Part shown: in pieces, positions 36,176 through 50,094 of the stretch | Numbering within the stretch: the first letter of the stretch is position 1 | How the letters are laid out: the number at the start of each line of letters is the position of its first letter | From: Phoenix dactylifera | Lineage: Eukaryota; Streptophyta; Magnoliopsida; Arecales; Arecaceae | Direction of reading: 5' to 3' | Length of the DNA stretch: 64,000 bases | NCBI RefSeq assembly: GCF_009389715.1 | Contig: NW_024067666.1 | Coordinates: 4,257,001-4,321,000, forward strand | Notes under the pieces: generated by a model | What the model saw: only the letters and a program-made list of their open reading frames with translations | Told to the model about the DNA's origin: nothing | The model's database searches: none | Translations under genes and position numbers: made by a program

Positions 36176-39100
36176 TCACTTCCTTGCAAGCCTCCTTGCA
36201 GCGCCAAATAACAGAGACTTACCAATAAGACCGGTCTGAAGCCCACAGATAACAGCTATCGTTCCACCAATAACAACCCATTTCCATTCAACTCCTTGAC
36301 GGACCTCATGGGCATCATCATTGTTACCTGCTTCTGATTCACCGGACGGTTCTGGGTCTGAGAGAGTGACGGTGCCATCAACCGGGATCTTTGTGGTGAT
36401 ACGTGCCATTAGTGCACTTCTGGACAGGGATGTCTCTGTTTTTCTCATTACTTGGTATGCTCTCATACCAGATTGCAGTTTTTTAACAGCTCCCCACATC
36501 CCATGGCGGACACCGACCTTTGCTACATCCTTGGGAATGCCCATGTCTTCATGGTGAACGAGTGTTACTTCACATGCAGAAACCTGCCCATCTTGTCTGC
36601 GGGATTCCACTGCATTCATGTCAATGAAAACAAGCAAAAAAGAGGTCACTAAGAATATTATATGATCCACATGACACAATATAATAGTTGATCCATAGAA
36701 TCCAAACATGACATGGAAGGAAAACTGCCATGATCACAATTAACCCACCATCTTAATGATGTACATGAGATTTCATCTTCTGTGGGATTCAGTTAAATCA
36801 TATTTGTCTACAGTTTAGCCCTAGTAGCATCCCATCTAATATAACAGGAAGCACGAAATTAATTAAAATATATATGTACCTGGCCTGATGCGCCAACTTG
36901 AGAAATACAATTCCACGCGCCTTGGCTTTTCTTTCTTGCATAAAGCTGGGTAAGGAACACCCTGTAGAATAAAATGTGGTGAATTAATCAGCAAAACAGC
37001 ACACAAAATTAGGATATTGCATACCAATAGCTGATGGTGTATATCTCACACTAAAGATGCAGAATGTGCTAAACAACAATCATCCCCATCCTAACTTTAC
37101 TGTGAGAAGCTCGAAATATAGTGAAAAATATGCATGGATGGACTGCTATTCACATCAACACTATAGTGTAAAGATTATTACATGTGCTGGACTTCGGATG
37201 CCAGTTAAGACAAGTTAGCTACAGGTCAGCTGGGCCTATCTAAAACTCCAAAAGCATCAGGCACATCACATGCTGACTGAAACCTCAGTGGACTGAATTC
37301 TGTCACCATTGTCCTTAAAGTTCCCTCCAGATCTCCCTCCCCCTCTCTGCTACTGTATCCTCGCAACAGCTATGGACTTGTCTCCTAGAGATCCTCACTA
37401 TCCTGTCATATACTCCAAAGGCTTTCCTAGCAACTGCTGCTATGAAAGCAACACCTAGTAAGGTAGATCTTCCTCCCTCCCTCCCTCCCTCCCTTGGCAG
37501 CAATACCTAGTCAGGTAGATCACTTCCCACCACCACCACCACAAAAAAAAAACCAAAAAATCCCACCTGCATTCTCGAGCTTAGACGAGCTAGGTTCAGC
37601 TCTATCTCTGCTTGAGCATTACATATTGAGTATATGTAAACCAAGCTTGAGCTGGGATTTCTCAAGTGGATTCAAGCCGATCTCAAACTGACCCTTTATA
37701 ATTTTGCGCCAAGATTAAGCAGAGCCCAGATCGCTAGTCTTTGGCTCATTTATGGCCCTAATACCAAACTACAGTCTTATAACTCAGGCCAAGATGAACA
37801 GGTAATCAGAAAGGTCTGACAGCCCATTTGGCCTCCATCCTTGTAATGTTTCCTTCAATCATACAGAACATGATCATGGAAACCTTTGGCTTTTGCAGGG
37901 TGAAGAAAAATTTACTGTGATTTTATTCACTGGTTATGGAACATTTTTTAAAACAATTATTGCACAATGTCATGTGAAACATGCAGTATGCATGATCAGT
38001 GCTGCTCTGCCAACGTACTACAAAAATAGTACTTCACAGATGAGTTGAATAAAATAGAAAAGGAGCGGGGCTGGGGAATCTTGAATTTTGTATTTCGTGA
38101 TGTGCAGCCATGTATCCAGCTACATGGAAGCAGATGCCCTTTATGCTAGAGCATGGATGAAAATGAAAAAGGAACTATTATTTTCTACTTAGAAAACACT
38201 GTCCCGTACAAAATCTTTTTGAAGAAAACATAGTTATAGCAAATACAGTAGTATACAAACAACACAAATTGAAAATTGGCTAAACATATAAAGAGCACCG
38301 AACATGATCTCTAATTTGATAGCTAAATAATGATTAAACAGTAGATATAACCATAACTAATGTATAAATTTGTCATGTAATACCTTTGTCACACAGTAGT
38401 AAGTCTTTCCAGACTCCCATATGCGTCGACCAATAATGTATTCTCGATCACTGCAGAAGAATGGGAACTGGAAATGACAGATAAGCAATCAAGTCAAACT
38501 TTTACTAATCTGCAATTATAAGTTTGATAATCAACATCATAAGTGATGCTTGCGGAAAACCTTTTTTATCCAGTGAACAATCGTAGTCCCACTTTGAGGG
38601 AATTCCTCCAAAGTAGTAAAGTACGCAAGCATGGGATCCCATTTAAGTCGAAAATCATCATCCCAGAAGAAATCTCTAACCAATTCAGGAGTTGCATCCT
38701 CAAATATAGTTCTGCTGCGATAAATTATGGGGCCCACCTGAGGAACAAAAAAGAACATCAGAATCTTGAACGTATCATCAACAAATTAGACCAGTGATGA
38801 TGATGCGACCAAAAGCACAAAACTATATGGCAAAGAAACAAAGCAAAAGATCTTCATAGCATTTTTTTAAAAAAAAAATTAGTGGAAAAAGAAAAAATAA
38901 ACTAAAAGAAGTCTGTCAAAATGTGGAAAATAAAATGGATTAATAAAGAAACATTTCGAAATATTTAAAAAAGGACAATATAAAGAAGAAAAAGAACACA
39001 TGTGCATGCATGAATTTGAAGCAAAGCCCAGGAAACAAAAAAATGTTAGACACACAAAATGTTTTCAGAAGTGACGATCAGAAACTATTTTGTAGCAGTC

Positions 39101-42100
39101 ATTGTTCAAAATGTAAGAACACTGCATTCTACCTCAGGTTCGTGACGCCAAGCTTGGTATATCATGTTTGGAGTGGTGCGTTCCATCTGATTTTGCCATA
39201 CTGCATCTCCTACCTTACCATCTAAAAGATGCAATAAATGCTCCAAATCTTTGTCAGTAACAACATCATGCCCATCCTCAAAAGCTCCACTGCTAGATCG
39301 AGAGAAAGATCAAGTGCAAAGAAAGTTAAGAGTAATTTGAACTTCAAAGACATAAAGTAGACCACTTAAAAATATGAAACCACATAAATTGAAATAGATG
39401 TGCTGTAGAGTGCCATCTATATGCCGAAATCCTCAATTTTAGCCAAAAAAAACCGTTGGAAAGTTGCATACCAGCAAATCCTTTTCCGAGTGCAACATGG
39501 TCCTAAAAACAAGATTCTCGCAGCTTACTTGAATCAACACAACCTAGTCAATTCCCCGAAAACACCGTGAAAGTAGCAGCGAGGACAATTTTGAAAAAGT
39601 AAACAACACATCCATACCCATCATGGAATTAACTATTCATGAGACATAGGGGAACATTGTGTTGCACAACTACTCATTTGGGATATAAATTTATTAGAGC
39701 TTAACATAAACTTATACCAAGATTTAAGAGTATCACTATCACATGTCACATAAAACTTACTCCAGATATGCAACTAATTTATAGCTAACTGACCCCATCA
39801 AGGGCTAAATCCCATGGCAACACCATCTTAGTCCTCCTCTCCTAGGTCAGCCATGACTCTGAAGGCTAATGATTGAAGTGGTCTCCCAGAAATGCATTTA
39901 GTTCTTAATCTTTCTAATCTACTTCACATCATTTCTTCCTCCTTTCATGTGGCTGTGGTCTAGCAATCTCACCATTTGAAACAGGGATTCTTAGCCTGAT
40001 GCTAATGTATTCTGCATTGATCACACTGAGAATGGCGGTATTTTTTATGACTGACTCTCCCACATAGTCTATACCCAACTACATACTGATGTCCTAAATG
40101 GAAATTTGAGACTCATGGATAAGTGAACCTTTGTCCCAGGCAAAAAGCATTAAAAGCATCTTTATGGCCAGCGACATATCAACAGTAGTTCTAAGCAAAT
40201 CCAGAAGGATTAATTGGAAACAGGATATGTATTTCTAGGATAACCTTTTTTATCCTCAAAACAATAGTTGATTTCAGTTTAAAAGTGAATGATTCTTTAA
40301 CAATTACATAGTACCACATTACAACTGACAGTTCCTTAGTTACATTTTAGTTGAAAAAGACACACACCAATACTTTTTCTCTTATTGCTAATGGAGGGAG
40401 TTTGACATTGCAAAAATTAGATGCGGTAAGAAGGGTGGATAGCTCCATTCCACCATATCTAAGAGATTATCCAATGATAAAGGCCATTGATCAGAACTGT
40501 CAAGTATAACAATCCCAGCCTCCTGTTTTGGCTGTTCAGCAGACATTTCAGGTATAACTGCAGTTTATCCTCTTTCCAACCTAGGCCAATGAAACCAATG
40601 CATCTCCAAGGGTGGTCATAACATAAGATGACGGATCCGGATACTACCGTTAGACATATCAAGCTTGAAGGCCAAGAGTATTGAAACTAAAAGGCCTAGG
40701 AACACAGTCATCTTCAACTATTGATCATTAGTTAATATTGAATAGATACAAATGGTTTTCATCAGAAAAATGACTATTTCAAACATAAATCGCATCACAT
40801 AGTTATACATCAAGCAGGGCTTCATAATTAAAGAGGCAGAATGCTTAAATCATGTCGGAAAGCATCCGCATAGAAATCTTTTTACAAAGAATCAAAAAGC
40901 CAAGGTAAGCCAATGCATTCTATCCAACGCTAATTGTGTTTAGGTCAGATTGATGGTTCTTGACAACATCCTTGGATTATATAAGATCACATTTTCCGCA
41001 TTAAGGCAAAAAATTACATATAGAATAAGGATATTTTTAACTAAACATAGTCGCAAATGCAGGTTGTCTCGAAACAGCTTTGCACTAAGGCAACCACTTA
41101 AGCTTATTCTATTTAAACATGAATTGAGACTCATAAAATTAAAACATAGCTACAAAATTAAACTAAATTAACAAATTAAAGGAGTAAAATAAATTATAGA
41201 ATTTTTAATTTATTCAAAACCTATTTTAGTGTGACATGATATGTTTACTGTTATGCAACAATGGTAATTAATCTTAAAAGAAACATGTTGAATACTTCAA
41301 ATGAACTGATGCAACAAGAGGTTCAACCATATAATGACTAATGAATCCAAAATCGAGTATAAGCAACTAATCAAGTATTAGTGAATTTGGTTGGCTGTAG
41401 CTAAGAAAAATAGAGTACCATAATAAAGATATCTAATCCACTCAACTAACAGGCCTAATATATTGACAACTCCATGATATTGTGTATACTAGTTCCCCTT
41501 GCCATCGAGGTTCTTGCAAGGTAGTCGGTCAACATATAAGATCTGCCAAAGTGTTTTGGTACTGAGTGGAAGGCCAGGTGACCACCTAAGCTCGGGTTGC
41601 TGCCTCCACAGTCTAGGTGGCTACTTTTCAAAATAATGAGAGGAAAAGTGATCAAGTACTGGACTATCTATGATTACATTGAAGCAGATGCCCATGAAGA
41701 AATATATGAAGTCCTGATCATTTTCCTCCCAGTTTGAAATCTGTGTTTTGATTTAGAAATACATAACTGATATCAAAAGTACCATCATCAATATCGACAA
41801 AACCTTTTTCCCATCAAATAAGGTCGGCACCAGAGCTAACATTGAGAAGGCTCCATTAAAGAACTAAACAAAGTTTTATAACTGGTATCATATCAAAAGG
41901 ATGTTTTCGATGCACATTTCCAGTACATCCAATAAAAAAAAGATCCTCTGTCAAATTTCATTTGTTTCACATAGTCATACTTTGTACAATGCATCAGCCA
42001 TTCATAAATAAGTTCATAGAGGCCACTGAAACAAAGGATAGGCGCATGCATGAAATTCTAATCTCTCAATCAAATTACTAAGCCCATGCGTGTCATTGTA

Positions 42101-43240
42101 AAGCAAAGCATCACGGTAATAACCAGCTGCTTCTCCCTCTAGCTTGCTCTCCTTGTTTGCTTCTGGTACGTTAATCTTCAAGATTTTACAAGCTGGCCCC
42201 GTACTACCTTAAAGAAGCACTGAGTTTCTTTCTTCTTGGATAAGAGACCCATTTGATAACTTTCATGAAATTGTGAGCCATAATCATATGATTTGCTGGC
42301 TCTACTCGTTATGCATGACGACCAAGTAGTCTCATAACTCAACCAGCTACTTCTATCATCTCTAAACTCTAGGAGATCCCACCCCCCCACCCCACACACA
42401 CCCCCCTAACAGTCTTCTGTCTAACCTTATCATTTGACAGACAAAATGGGACTTTAAGCATATTAAAGTGCACTCCTTTCAAGAAGATAGGGTTTATAAT
42501 TAAAGCCTATCTTCACACAGAAAGTTAAGAAGGGGACAAAGATACATAAATTCTTGTATCGTGACCCATTTTTTCTACAATTCGAATCTTCTCAGATTTC
42601 GAAAGATCAAGCTGCATCCACAAGAAAGCCAAGATACACCTTCCAATCTCACAATCACCATTAGTATAGAAACCAAGAAGGATAATACTTTTCCTGGAAA
42701 TTAATCAATCACCAAGCTTTATCTTTCTATCAACATGAAAGAACCCCTAATTTGGCACAACATTCACTATCCTCATTCCCGAAAATGCATATATTAAATA
42801 ACTGTCGCACAGAAAACAACTCAGAAACAAGAAACGAAATGGATTCATACCCACCTGAAGCTGCCACCACCGTCCTCCTCCGCGGACGACATCGAAGCCG
42901 CCGACCGGGAGCCCAAGTCCTCCGCGGCCGACGAGCCCTCGCCCTTCCCTTTGAAGTTGGACCAGAGCTTCCGGCACACGGAGAAGGCCGAGAGGGCGGT
43001 GAACGCCAGCCAGAGCCTGCGGGCGCCAAGGCCCGGCGGAGCCGTCCACAGGAACCGGAATTTACTCCTCATCCCCAAGAACAACAGCCCCGTCCACCGC
43101 GGCCGCCACGACCACCCGATCACCAGCCCGATCATCACCGCCACCCAGATCGGCACCGCGCACAGCAAAATATCGATGAACGTCTCCACCACCGCCGGCC
43201 GCCTCATGAAGTCCACGAAATCCGTGTAGATATCCCCCAT
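36176..43240 (-). CDS. Membrane-anchored START-domain lipid-binding protein (CP5-like)
   Basis: Six exons on the minus strand with matching phases: 43240-42855, 39289-39133, 38737-38561, 38467-38384, 36961-36880, 36609-36176; 1320 bases, 439 residues. The N-terminus (MGDIYTDFVDFMRRP...) carries a membrane segment at about residues 22-44 (FIDILLCAVPIWVAVMIGLV) followed by GWSWRPRWTG. A START/polyketide-cyclase-like lipid-binding domain covers about 150-370, with VWQNQMERTTPNMIYQAW, FFWDDDFRLKWDPML, CSDREYIIGRRIW and HHEDMGIP. A second hydrophobic segment (WVVIGGTIAVICGLQ) closes the protein. This order matches the plant membrane-related CP5 family (Arabidopsis At3g23080/At4g14500 type). The ligand is unknown. 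Intron 1 is 3.6 kb and AT-rich without recognised elements. The exon 2 acceptor is a TAGCAG tandem site. Confidence 0.9.
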
Positions 43241-44540
43241 TATTTCCTCTCCAACTCGATCGTATCCTAAAAGAGACCAAGGAGAAGACGCAGAAGAGAG
43301 CGAAACCCCAGGACCAGATCGATCCTCTTGGAACGCCGGTGGAGAGGGAAGCGATAGATAGGGTTCGTTCGTTCTTGGCGGATTTGGTTGGAAAAGAGGA
43401 GAGAATTGGGGTAGAATTGGAGGGAGAAGGAGAAAATTACCACAGGATAAATCTTTAGAGATATTACGTTGTGGATAAAATACAGCGGAGTTATCGGGGG
43501 AGTTCGTGTCGTGGCGCGATGTGGTTGGTTGGGCTGGCTACTCGGGTCGGTCGGTTGACTCGGCGGTGATGGGAGTTTGCGACCGGCACGAGGCGTTGAA
43601 GGGTCCAGCTGTGGCCGGGTGGTTAGCTTGGTGCATCAATTAAAAATTTAGGATGGATACCGTGTGCTATGGTTGGCCTTGGTATATCTGATATCACCTA
43701 CCCCTCGCCCTCAATTCCAGTTAGAATCAGCTGTTGGGTGGAACCCAATTTGGTATTTGTCATGATGCGCATGGGCTAACCAATGTATCAAATTCTACAT
43801 AACTCCCGGTTGGGTCATTAAGTAATTTGGGAGTCCAATATACACCCTATCAAAAGAGAACCAAGTAACAATTTCTAGATTTTGGGAATGGCATTATCTA
43901 AGGGGTCATTTGGTTCGTGGGAATAAGAAAGAACAAGTGTGGTCAATGGAAAAAAACAAAGAAAAATTTTCAGAGTTGTTTTGATTGTGTTGATCATTGT
44001 TTTGTTGATTTTATACGTTACTATATATGATGCAAAATGGGCATGCTCACTTATTTTGTTATCTAATTAATTTAATTTTTTAACATAAATTACGAAAGAG
44101 CTAAAATACATGCAATACTAACTTGTTACTGAACCTCCGCCAACACTAGTATGGTCACACAAGGTTGTAATTTAGTTTTAAGAGGAAAAGTTTTGCAGCC
44201 TACAATGGACCTGCGTGCATGTGCTAGGCTTATTTCAACCCCTTGTCAGCCACAACGTGCGGTGCTATATACTCAGAGTGGGTAAAGATTGAGAAAGTCT
44301 GTGGCTGTTTCAAATAAAATTAAGGTAATATTTATCTTAACAAAAGTGCAATATTTTACCTCGGACCCTATGGCCATCAAAAAAACTTATACAACACCCA
44401 AATTTCTGGAGAGAATAGTCCTACACCAAAGTTCATGATGAAGAGGACTCGAATCTAGACCGTAGAGGTCACCCATGCAGGCCATTGATAGTTCGAGATA
44501 TGTGGAACTCTACTTCTGCTCCTGTAACATCTCAAACAAT
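43241..44540. other. START gene 5' flank and AT-rich spacer
   Basis: The first 200 bases are the probable 5' UTR and promoter of the minus-strand START gene, moderately GC-rich to about 43640. Farther right the sequence turns AT-rich with no gene or defined element. Confidence 0.45.
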
Positions 44541-44549
44541 TCTTCGAGT

Positions 44550-44690
44550 TTTCTCAAAATCAACTTCGATGGATACATTTTGGATGGTGGCTAGCGGAAT
44601 AGTACGGATTTCGTGATCACAAATCCAAACTCTAGAGTGGTGGCAATCGAAGAGTGCCCAATCTTTCCTGATGCGGAGCTTAATAGAATA
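44550..44690 (+). repeat. LINE RNase H scrap
   Basis: NFDGYILDGG, then FVITNPNSRVVAIEE and FPDAEL are readable on the plus strand across frame shifts. They match the start of the RNase H domain at 4084 (NFDEYVSNGG...FVIRDPNARVVVA). It is a short, decayed piece without visible poly-A or target-site duplication. Confidence 0.6.
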
Positions 44691-44699
44691 ATTACTATT

Positions 44700-47600
44700 G
44701 TAAGTAATAGTTGTTATTGCAAAAATAATGGACAATAATGAAAAGATAAGAGTGCTACTTTTTATTCACTTATTGAATAAATGTATTTTTTTGGATTGTA
44801 AAATCACTTTTGAAGAGAAATTTAATTTTAAAAAGTTAAACTTAATTTTTTTAAAATTAAAAAAAAAAGTCACAAGTTTCGAATGTGACATAAGGAGCGG
44901 GGATGGAACTATCACAAGCCAGTCTTTTTCTCATATTATTATATATAAGAGGGATGGGGAAGTATCATCAGCCATTGTTAAAATTATTAGCATTTTTCAC
45001 ATGAGCCCTCGTGGAAAATGTTAAACTGGTGGCAGCTAGTAATGGAGATAAGCAACTGACCAATTCGACCCTCTTCCATTGTATGCTAAAAATGCTACGA
45101 TAGACCTCACGTGTCCGCAAGGGCGTAGAAGTTGACATTGCCGCTCGAGCAAGATACCAGAATCATAAGGCTTGATCGAACAAGAATTGTCAGTCGTGTT
45201 CATGTTCATGTAGGTTATACACTGTTAGGGTTAGCCTCACTTGGGCAAAAGAATTTTTGGCTAAAAGAAGAAATAAAAAATCAGCAAAAGGGAAGCACAA
45301 AGAAGAAATCAGAGAATGAGCTCCAAAGAAGAAATGAAGAAATAAACAATGATTATGGATCCTTCAAAAAGAAAGTAACGATCAAATGGCGAGTAAATAT
45401 GTATAACTCCAAACAAAAATATTGGATATAGTTTCCAATTATGGTTCTTATTGTACTGAAAATTATTGGATTTTGATGCACTGCAGCAATTACAGATCAC
45501 GATGAATCATGCAGTCTGAAAATAACAACGTTGACCAGATATGATATTAATATTTATCAATTTGCAACCGTGGCATTTAAAATGAAAAGTGCATTCAGGT
45601 ATATAGAAAATTAAATTAAAGTATTATGGAGAAAAAGACATTTGTTTTCTTGTGTTGAAGACTAGGAGGAGATAGATGAAGGAGATGTTGGAAAGAATAA
45701 CGAATTTCTTCTAGTGCATGGCACATTCAAAATTACACATATCATTGAAAAGGTGATTGAAAACTTGTCAAGTAGAATTTATGGCATGATGATTTTGGAA
45801 GCAGACTTATAGGTTTCATTTTTTGATGATAATTTAGTACAACCCACAAGGTGGCTTCAAAACTTCCTCTGCATTTAGAGTAATTAATGCAACAGCTAAC
45901 ACCTGGAAGTATAAGTCGCTCATGTTAAGGTCAAACTGATACCTGCATTGCACTCTATCAACATCACACGATCCATCATTATTAAGTCTTGTTCTAACTC
46001 TCACTCTCACTCACACACTGTGCTTCTCAAAGCTAGCAGCATGCAAGTAATAAGTTTGTATTAGCATTGGGGTAAAAAGCAAATGCATTTGCTTAAGATT
46101 AGACACGTGCAAACATTTCCTGCTTGTTTTTCAATTTAGATCTTATAGTTAACCTATGCTAGTTTATGAAGCATGGACATTGATAAGATACCACCTGGAT
46201 ACATCAAGAAGCATATATATTTTATACCTTATTAACCAAAATCTTCTGCCTCAGCTAATGCACCCACTTCGAAATCTTCCCAGAACCTCAAACCTACACA
46301 CGCTCTCTCACTTCTGATTCTAGCAAATAAGTTTCACAGATAGATGCATGCATAGCTACATACACATATATGTATATGTTCAAATGTGTGTGTGTGTATG
46401 TAGGTATGAATTTGAAAAGCATCCATAAATCATAGGATGCTATCAGAACAAAATAGTTGACAGTTCATATTTTATACGGTCGCATCAAGTTTTACAAGCT
46501 CAAAAAATTACTGATCCCAATCCATACACTTCATATTTTCAACATGAACATTGTAGACTCCAAAATTTACCTTTTACTGTTCGAAGGTTAACATTTAAAA
46601 GCAAGAAAACACCCTCCTCTTCATCTTTGGAGGCATTAGGGAAGTAAATTCAGTGCGTCTGAAAAATATCCAGAGTGTTTTTTTTTATTTTGAAAAATAG
46701 GATACTTAAAACTAGCTCTGGACATATATTTGAGAAGTATTCAACAAGTATCCGCATCCAATACATATATGGTACAAACATGCTAGTATTTCTACTTCCT
46801 AGATGCTATTATGTTAGGGTCATAAGAGTTATGCATGTCTAAGGGCATCTCAAATAAAGTTACTTCTTATGGTAGATGAAGGTCATATGAGTCGGAACAT
46901 AATACTGATGTCATTTATGTTGCTTAGATTCAAAATATTTTAGTGAGATCACAATACAAACCAAAGAGATGCATGAAGCTTATATCTCATGCTTTACTCA
47001 GTACCTTACACCTTTGGCTTTTTAAACATTAGATACACCACATTATGAAATTAGTATTGTTTATAGTGGCGATTACATTAAATCATTTTTTCTGATTAAA
47101 GATTATAGGAAATTATTTATATTATATAGAGTTATCCATTCATTGGATTTTCAGAAGGTTATGTCAGGCATACACTACATAGACACTTAGTAGTTGTACC
47201 ATATTTGTTAAAACCAAGGAAACATGAACATTATATGCCAACTAAAGTTCTGAAAACATGATCACTAAACATAAATGCCAAAAATATCAAGGACAGCAAG
47301 TGTTTGTGCTAATACTCATGTGTATCAGATTTCATATTGAAGTCTTATTTTGATGGAAATTAGAGGAGGCACAAAGCTCAGCTTGTTCACTTTAGCCTCC
47401 ATGAATTTTATATATCTGACTAATGAACATGGCTCTAAACTTTTACAAAGCAATGAAGCAACGAATTCATTATCAAGAAGCAATTTTTAAACGTAAGCAT
47501 GTACAGGCTTCTTTGGTTGGTCCAGAAACTCCATAGACTGGTTGTAGTCTAATAAAGACTCCAGAATTCCAGTCCTAGTATGACGATTTTAGATTAAAAA

Positions 47601-48300
47601 AAAAAGATCCAGAACGAAAATGGGTTCAATTATTATGTGTCCAAAGAATTTATAAATTAGCAATGTCCAGAAAAATTTTAGCATAACATAATCTTATGTT
47701 CATTCATATGGACAAATACTCACAAATGTTCCAGAGATGAAATATACTTAAACATCTTATCATTTCCCAGTTGACATATATTGTCGATTGAATTTTATAC
47801 TGCAAGATCTATCAAGGTTTTCTACAAAAGTAAACTATTCCATAAGATTCAAGAGTTACGGATGAAAGCTTTCAGCTCAAACATTATCGCATTCTGGATT
47901 CTCATTTAGCTATCTAGTGAAGTTTTAATATGTTTTTCCATTCTGAAGTAGCAAACAAATGGCACATATATATTCTTTAAGCTAGTAAACAATGACCAAT
48001 TTCAGACCATTAGTGCTTAGCACATTCTTGGCCCGTTTCTTTTTCACTAGCTATACCGAGCAAAGCCTTGGCAAAGGAAAGCACAAAAGGAAATGGGGGC
48101 AAAATTACAGCAGCATAATGGTATCTGAATGATTAAGACTGTCTTGCTATATGCAATTATTCACTACCTACATAGAAATAGATAATAAAGTTCCAATCTA
48201 AGAATTCTTTGGACCATTTGGCACAGCTATCTCCTAAGAAGTTACAGAATTAGTATTAAAAGAAGGGATCAAAGTGAAATAATTGTGCATGTCAGTAATT
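44700..48300. other. AT-rich intergenic spacer
   Basis: No gene is supported. It includes a short frame at 45665-45810 (about 48 residues) with no recognisable family, a TGTGTG microsatellite near 46385, and the 105-bp repeat described at 47467. The remainder shows no repeat structure that I can delimit. Confidence 0.45.
47467..47571 (+). repeat. 105-bp dispersed repeat, copy 1
   Basis: It begins TCATTATCAAGAAGCAATTT and ends ACTCCAGAATTCCA. A second copy in the same orientation lies at 54347-54451, with six substitutions and no gaps (about 94 percent identity). There are no terminal inverted repeats, poly-A or coding frame. Confidence 0.9.
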
Positions 48301-48339
48301 CCCCCCCCCCCCCCCCCACAAAAAAAAAAAAAAAAAAGA
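48301..48339 (+). repeat. Poly-C/poly-A homopolymer junction
   Basis: About 17 C followed by ACA and about 18 A. Such a tract is prone to replication slippage and assembly error, so local length should not be trusted. It lies about 220 bases downstream of the YlmG stop codon. Confidence 0.8.
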
Positions 48340-48558
48340 AAATTGCCAACTCCTCAAGTTACAAAATACAAACTTTAAGGCAAAGAAGGGAAAAAAAGAC
48401 AAAATTTCTTCTTCAAGATATTGTGTATCAAACTCATAGACAATCACATGCGTATATATTCGTAACCAACCTAATCAAGAGGCTTCAACCAACACAGAAT
48501 TGGATGAATATTGCATAGAGAGAAGTTAAAAGAAAAACCTTCTTTGTCCGCAGCTCCT

Positions 48559-49266
48559 TCAATACATCCCTCTGCTGTTGTTAAGAATCGAACCAAGAGT
48601 CCCCAAGACGGCGAAAGCAAGAAGGGGGCTCACATCCAGGGTATCAAACACCGGCGGGATGATGTTCCTGAAGAGATTGAGGTAAGGGTCGCAGAGATCC
48701 CTAATGGCCGAGAGGGGTTGGCGATCCCAGGGAATGTTGGGGAACCAGCTGAGAAGGACCCTAACCATGAGAACCCCGCTGTAGATGTCGAGCCACTTGG
48801 CCATGCCGGAGGCGACCACGGTGAGCGGGGTATTGAGGTACCCGCTGGGCCGGTCCTTGAGGGCCGCGAAGAAGAGGGGCCCCACCGCACAGGCGAGGCT
48901 CCCCCGGAGGTCCCGGATCTCGGCAAGCTCCACCGTGGAGGGGACGGCGCCGCGGGTGGCGGCAGCGGCGATGCGGGCCGGGAGGGAGAGGACGAGCTTG
49001 GAGACGGAGAGGGCGAGGGCGAGAAGGGAGGAGAGGGTGCGGGTGGAGTCGGGGAGGAGGGTGGGGGGCGGCGGCGGGGGAGAGGCGAGAGAGGAGGAGA
49101 CGACGAGGGATTTGGAGGGGCGGGAGAGGCGGAGGTGTAGGGAGTTAGAATGGGGGAGGCGGAGGAGGGACAGGGAGGAGGGGAGGGGTTTGTGTAGGAA
49201 GCAGAGGGTGGAATTAGGGTTAGGGTTTCGGAGGGAGAGGGCGGTGGAGGAGACGACAGTCGCCAT
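48559..49266 (-). CDS. YLMG1: YlmG/YGGT-family plastid membrane protein
   Basis: A single exon of 235 codons on the minus strand. The first 60-70 residues are rich in Ser, Leu and Arg and poor in acidic residues, as expected of a plastid transit peptide. The C-terminal YGGT domain (about 150-230) has the usual pattern of two membrane helices around RVLLSWFPNIPWDRQPL, DPYLNLFRNIIPP and SPLLAFAVLG. In plants YlmG1 proteins sit in plastid membranes and affect nucleoid partitioning and thylakoid biogenesis or cytochrome b6 maturation. The start is the first ATG (49264-49266). Antisense long frames in this GC-rich segment are shadows. Confidence 0.9.
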   Translation of the reverse strand: MATVVSSTALSLRNPNPNSTLCFLHKPLPSSLSLLRLPHSNSLHLRLSRPSKSLVVSSSLASPPPPPPTLLPDSTRTLSSLLALALSVSKLVLSLPARIAAAATRGAVPSTVELAEIRDLRGSLACAVGPLFFAALKDRPSGYLNTPLTVVASGMAKWLDIYSGVLMVRVLLSWFPNIPWDRQPLSAIRDLCDPYLNLFRNIIPPVFDTLDVSPLLAFAVLGTLGSILNNSRGMY

Positions 49267-50090
49267 GGATGAGGCACAATTTCAGTTTGCCTTGCTTTTG
49301 GTGTCCAAAGTAGCGGGGACGGTCTCCAGGGTCGTGGTTTCAAGTTTACTTCAACGTGAAGACCAACATTTTGGGCTCGCATATCACTGGCTCAAAGCCC
49401 AATAGAAACTGAGGGCCCAATAGAAACTTTTTTGGTTCTCGTTTCCAAATACTCAAGGAGAAGAAAAGTAGACTAGATATGAATGAAGCCCCCTTCTTCT
49501 TTTTTAATTGTTTGTAAAAATTTTAGAGATTTTGGTAGTCGAGATTTATTACTTCCAATAAAGAGTGAAAACAAAAAGCAAAGAATAGCAAAATTTTATG
49601 GCAGTATTATCTTCAATATCAATATCTATATAGTATTTTACTAAGTTGTAGAATAATAAAATATACTCAAATGGTTTAATTTATCTGATTAACCAAAAAA
49701 GAAAAAAACAAACACTATAACGATGCCAGATAGGCTCTAAGTTAAGCTCAAGATTTTAATTACGTTGTTGTCTTGCTATAACATCACTATAAAATCCTTA
49801 CTTTTTGTTATTGTAGAAATAGTGATAATTATTTTCATAATCTGGCTTTTAACTTTTTATTAACTATCCATATGTTAGGGAATCTAAATTCTACACAATG
49901 CTAGTGGCATTCTTAACACATGCAATTCAGACAGGTAGTGGTGCTTTCAGTAAAACAATAAAAACATATCTTTGGAAGGGGAATAACAATCGGAAGCTGT
50001 TGCTAATATCCGATATGCCGAGGAACAAATGGTAAAATCTAGGGGCTTACATCTAATTAGCTAGTTGGTGATGCGGTGTCTTACCAAAGT
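49267..50090. other. YlmG 5' flank and AT-rich spacer
   Basis: About 150 bases of promoter-proximal sequence are followed by AT-rich DNA with no defined element. A TATA-like motif could not be assigned with confidence. Confidence 0.4.
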
Positions 50091-50094
50091 ATGT

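Noticed and set aside
42752-43280. Plus-strand frame of 172 codons opposite START gene exon 1
   Set aside because: It is the antisense of a GC-rich exon with clear family similarity on the minus strand.
45665-45810. Short frame EEIDEGDVGKNNEFLLVHGT...
   Set aside because: Fewer than 50 codons, no ATG context or domain; probably chance in AT-rich spacer.
48511-49405. Long plus-strand and alternate minus-strand frames (up to 250 codons) over the YlmG gene
   Set aside because: They arise from the GC-rich antisense and offset frames of the YlmG coding sequence and have biased, repetitive composition.
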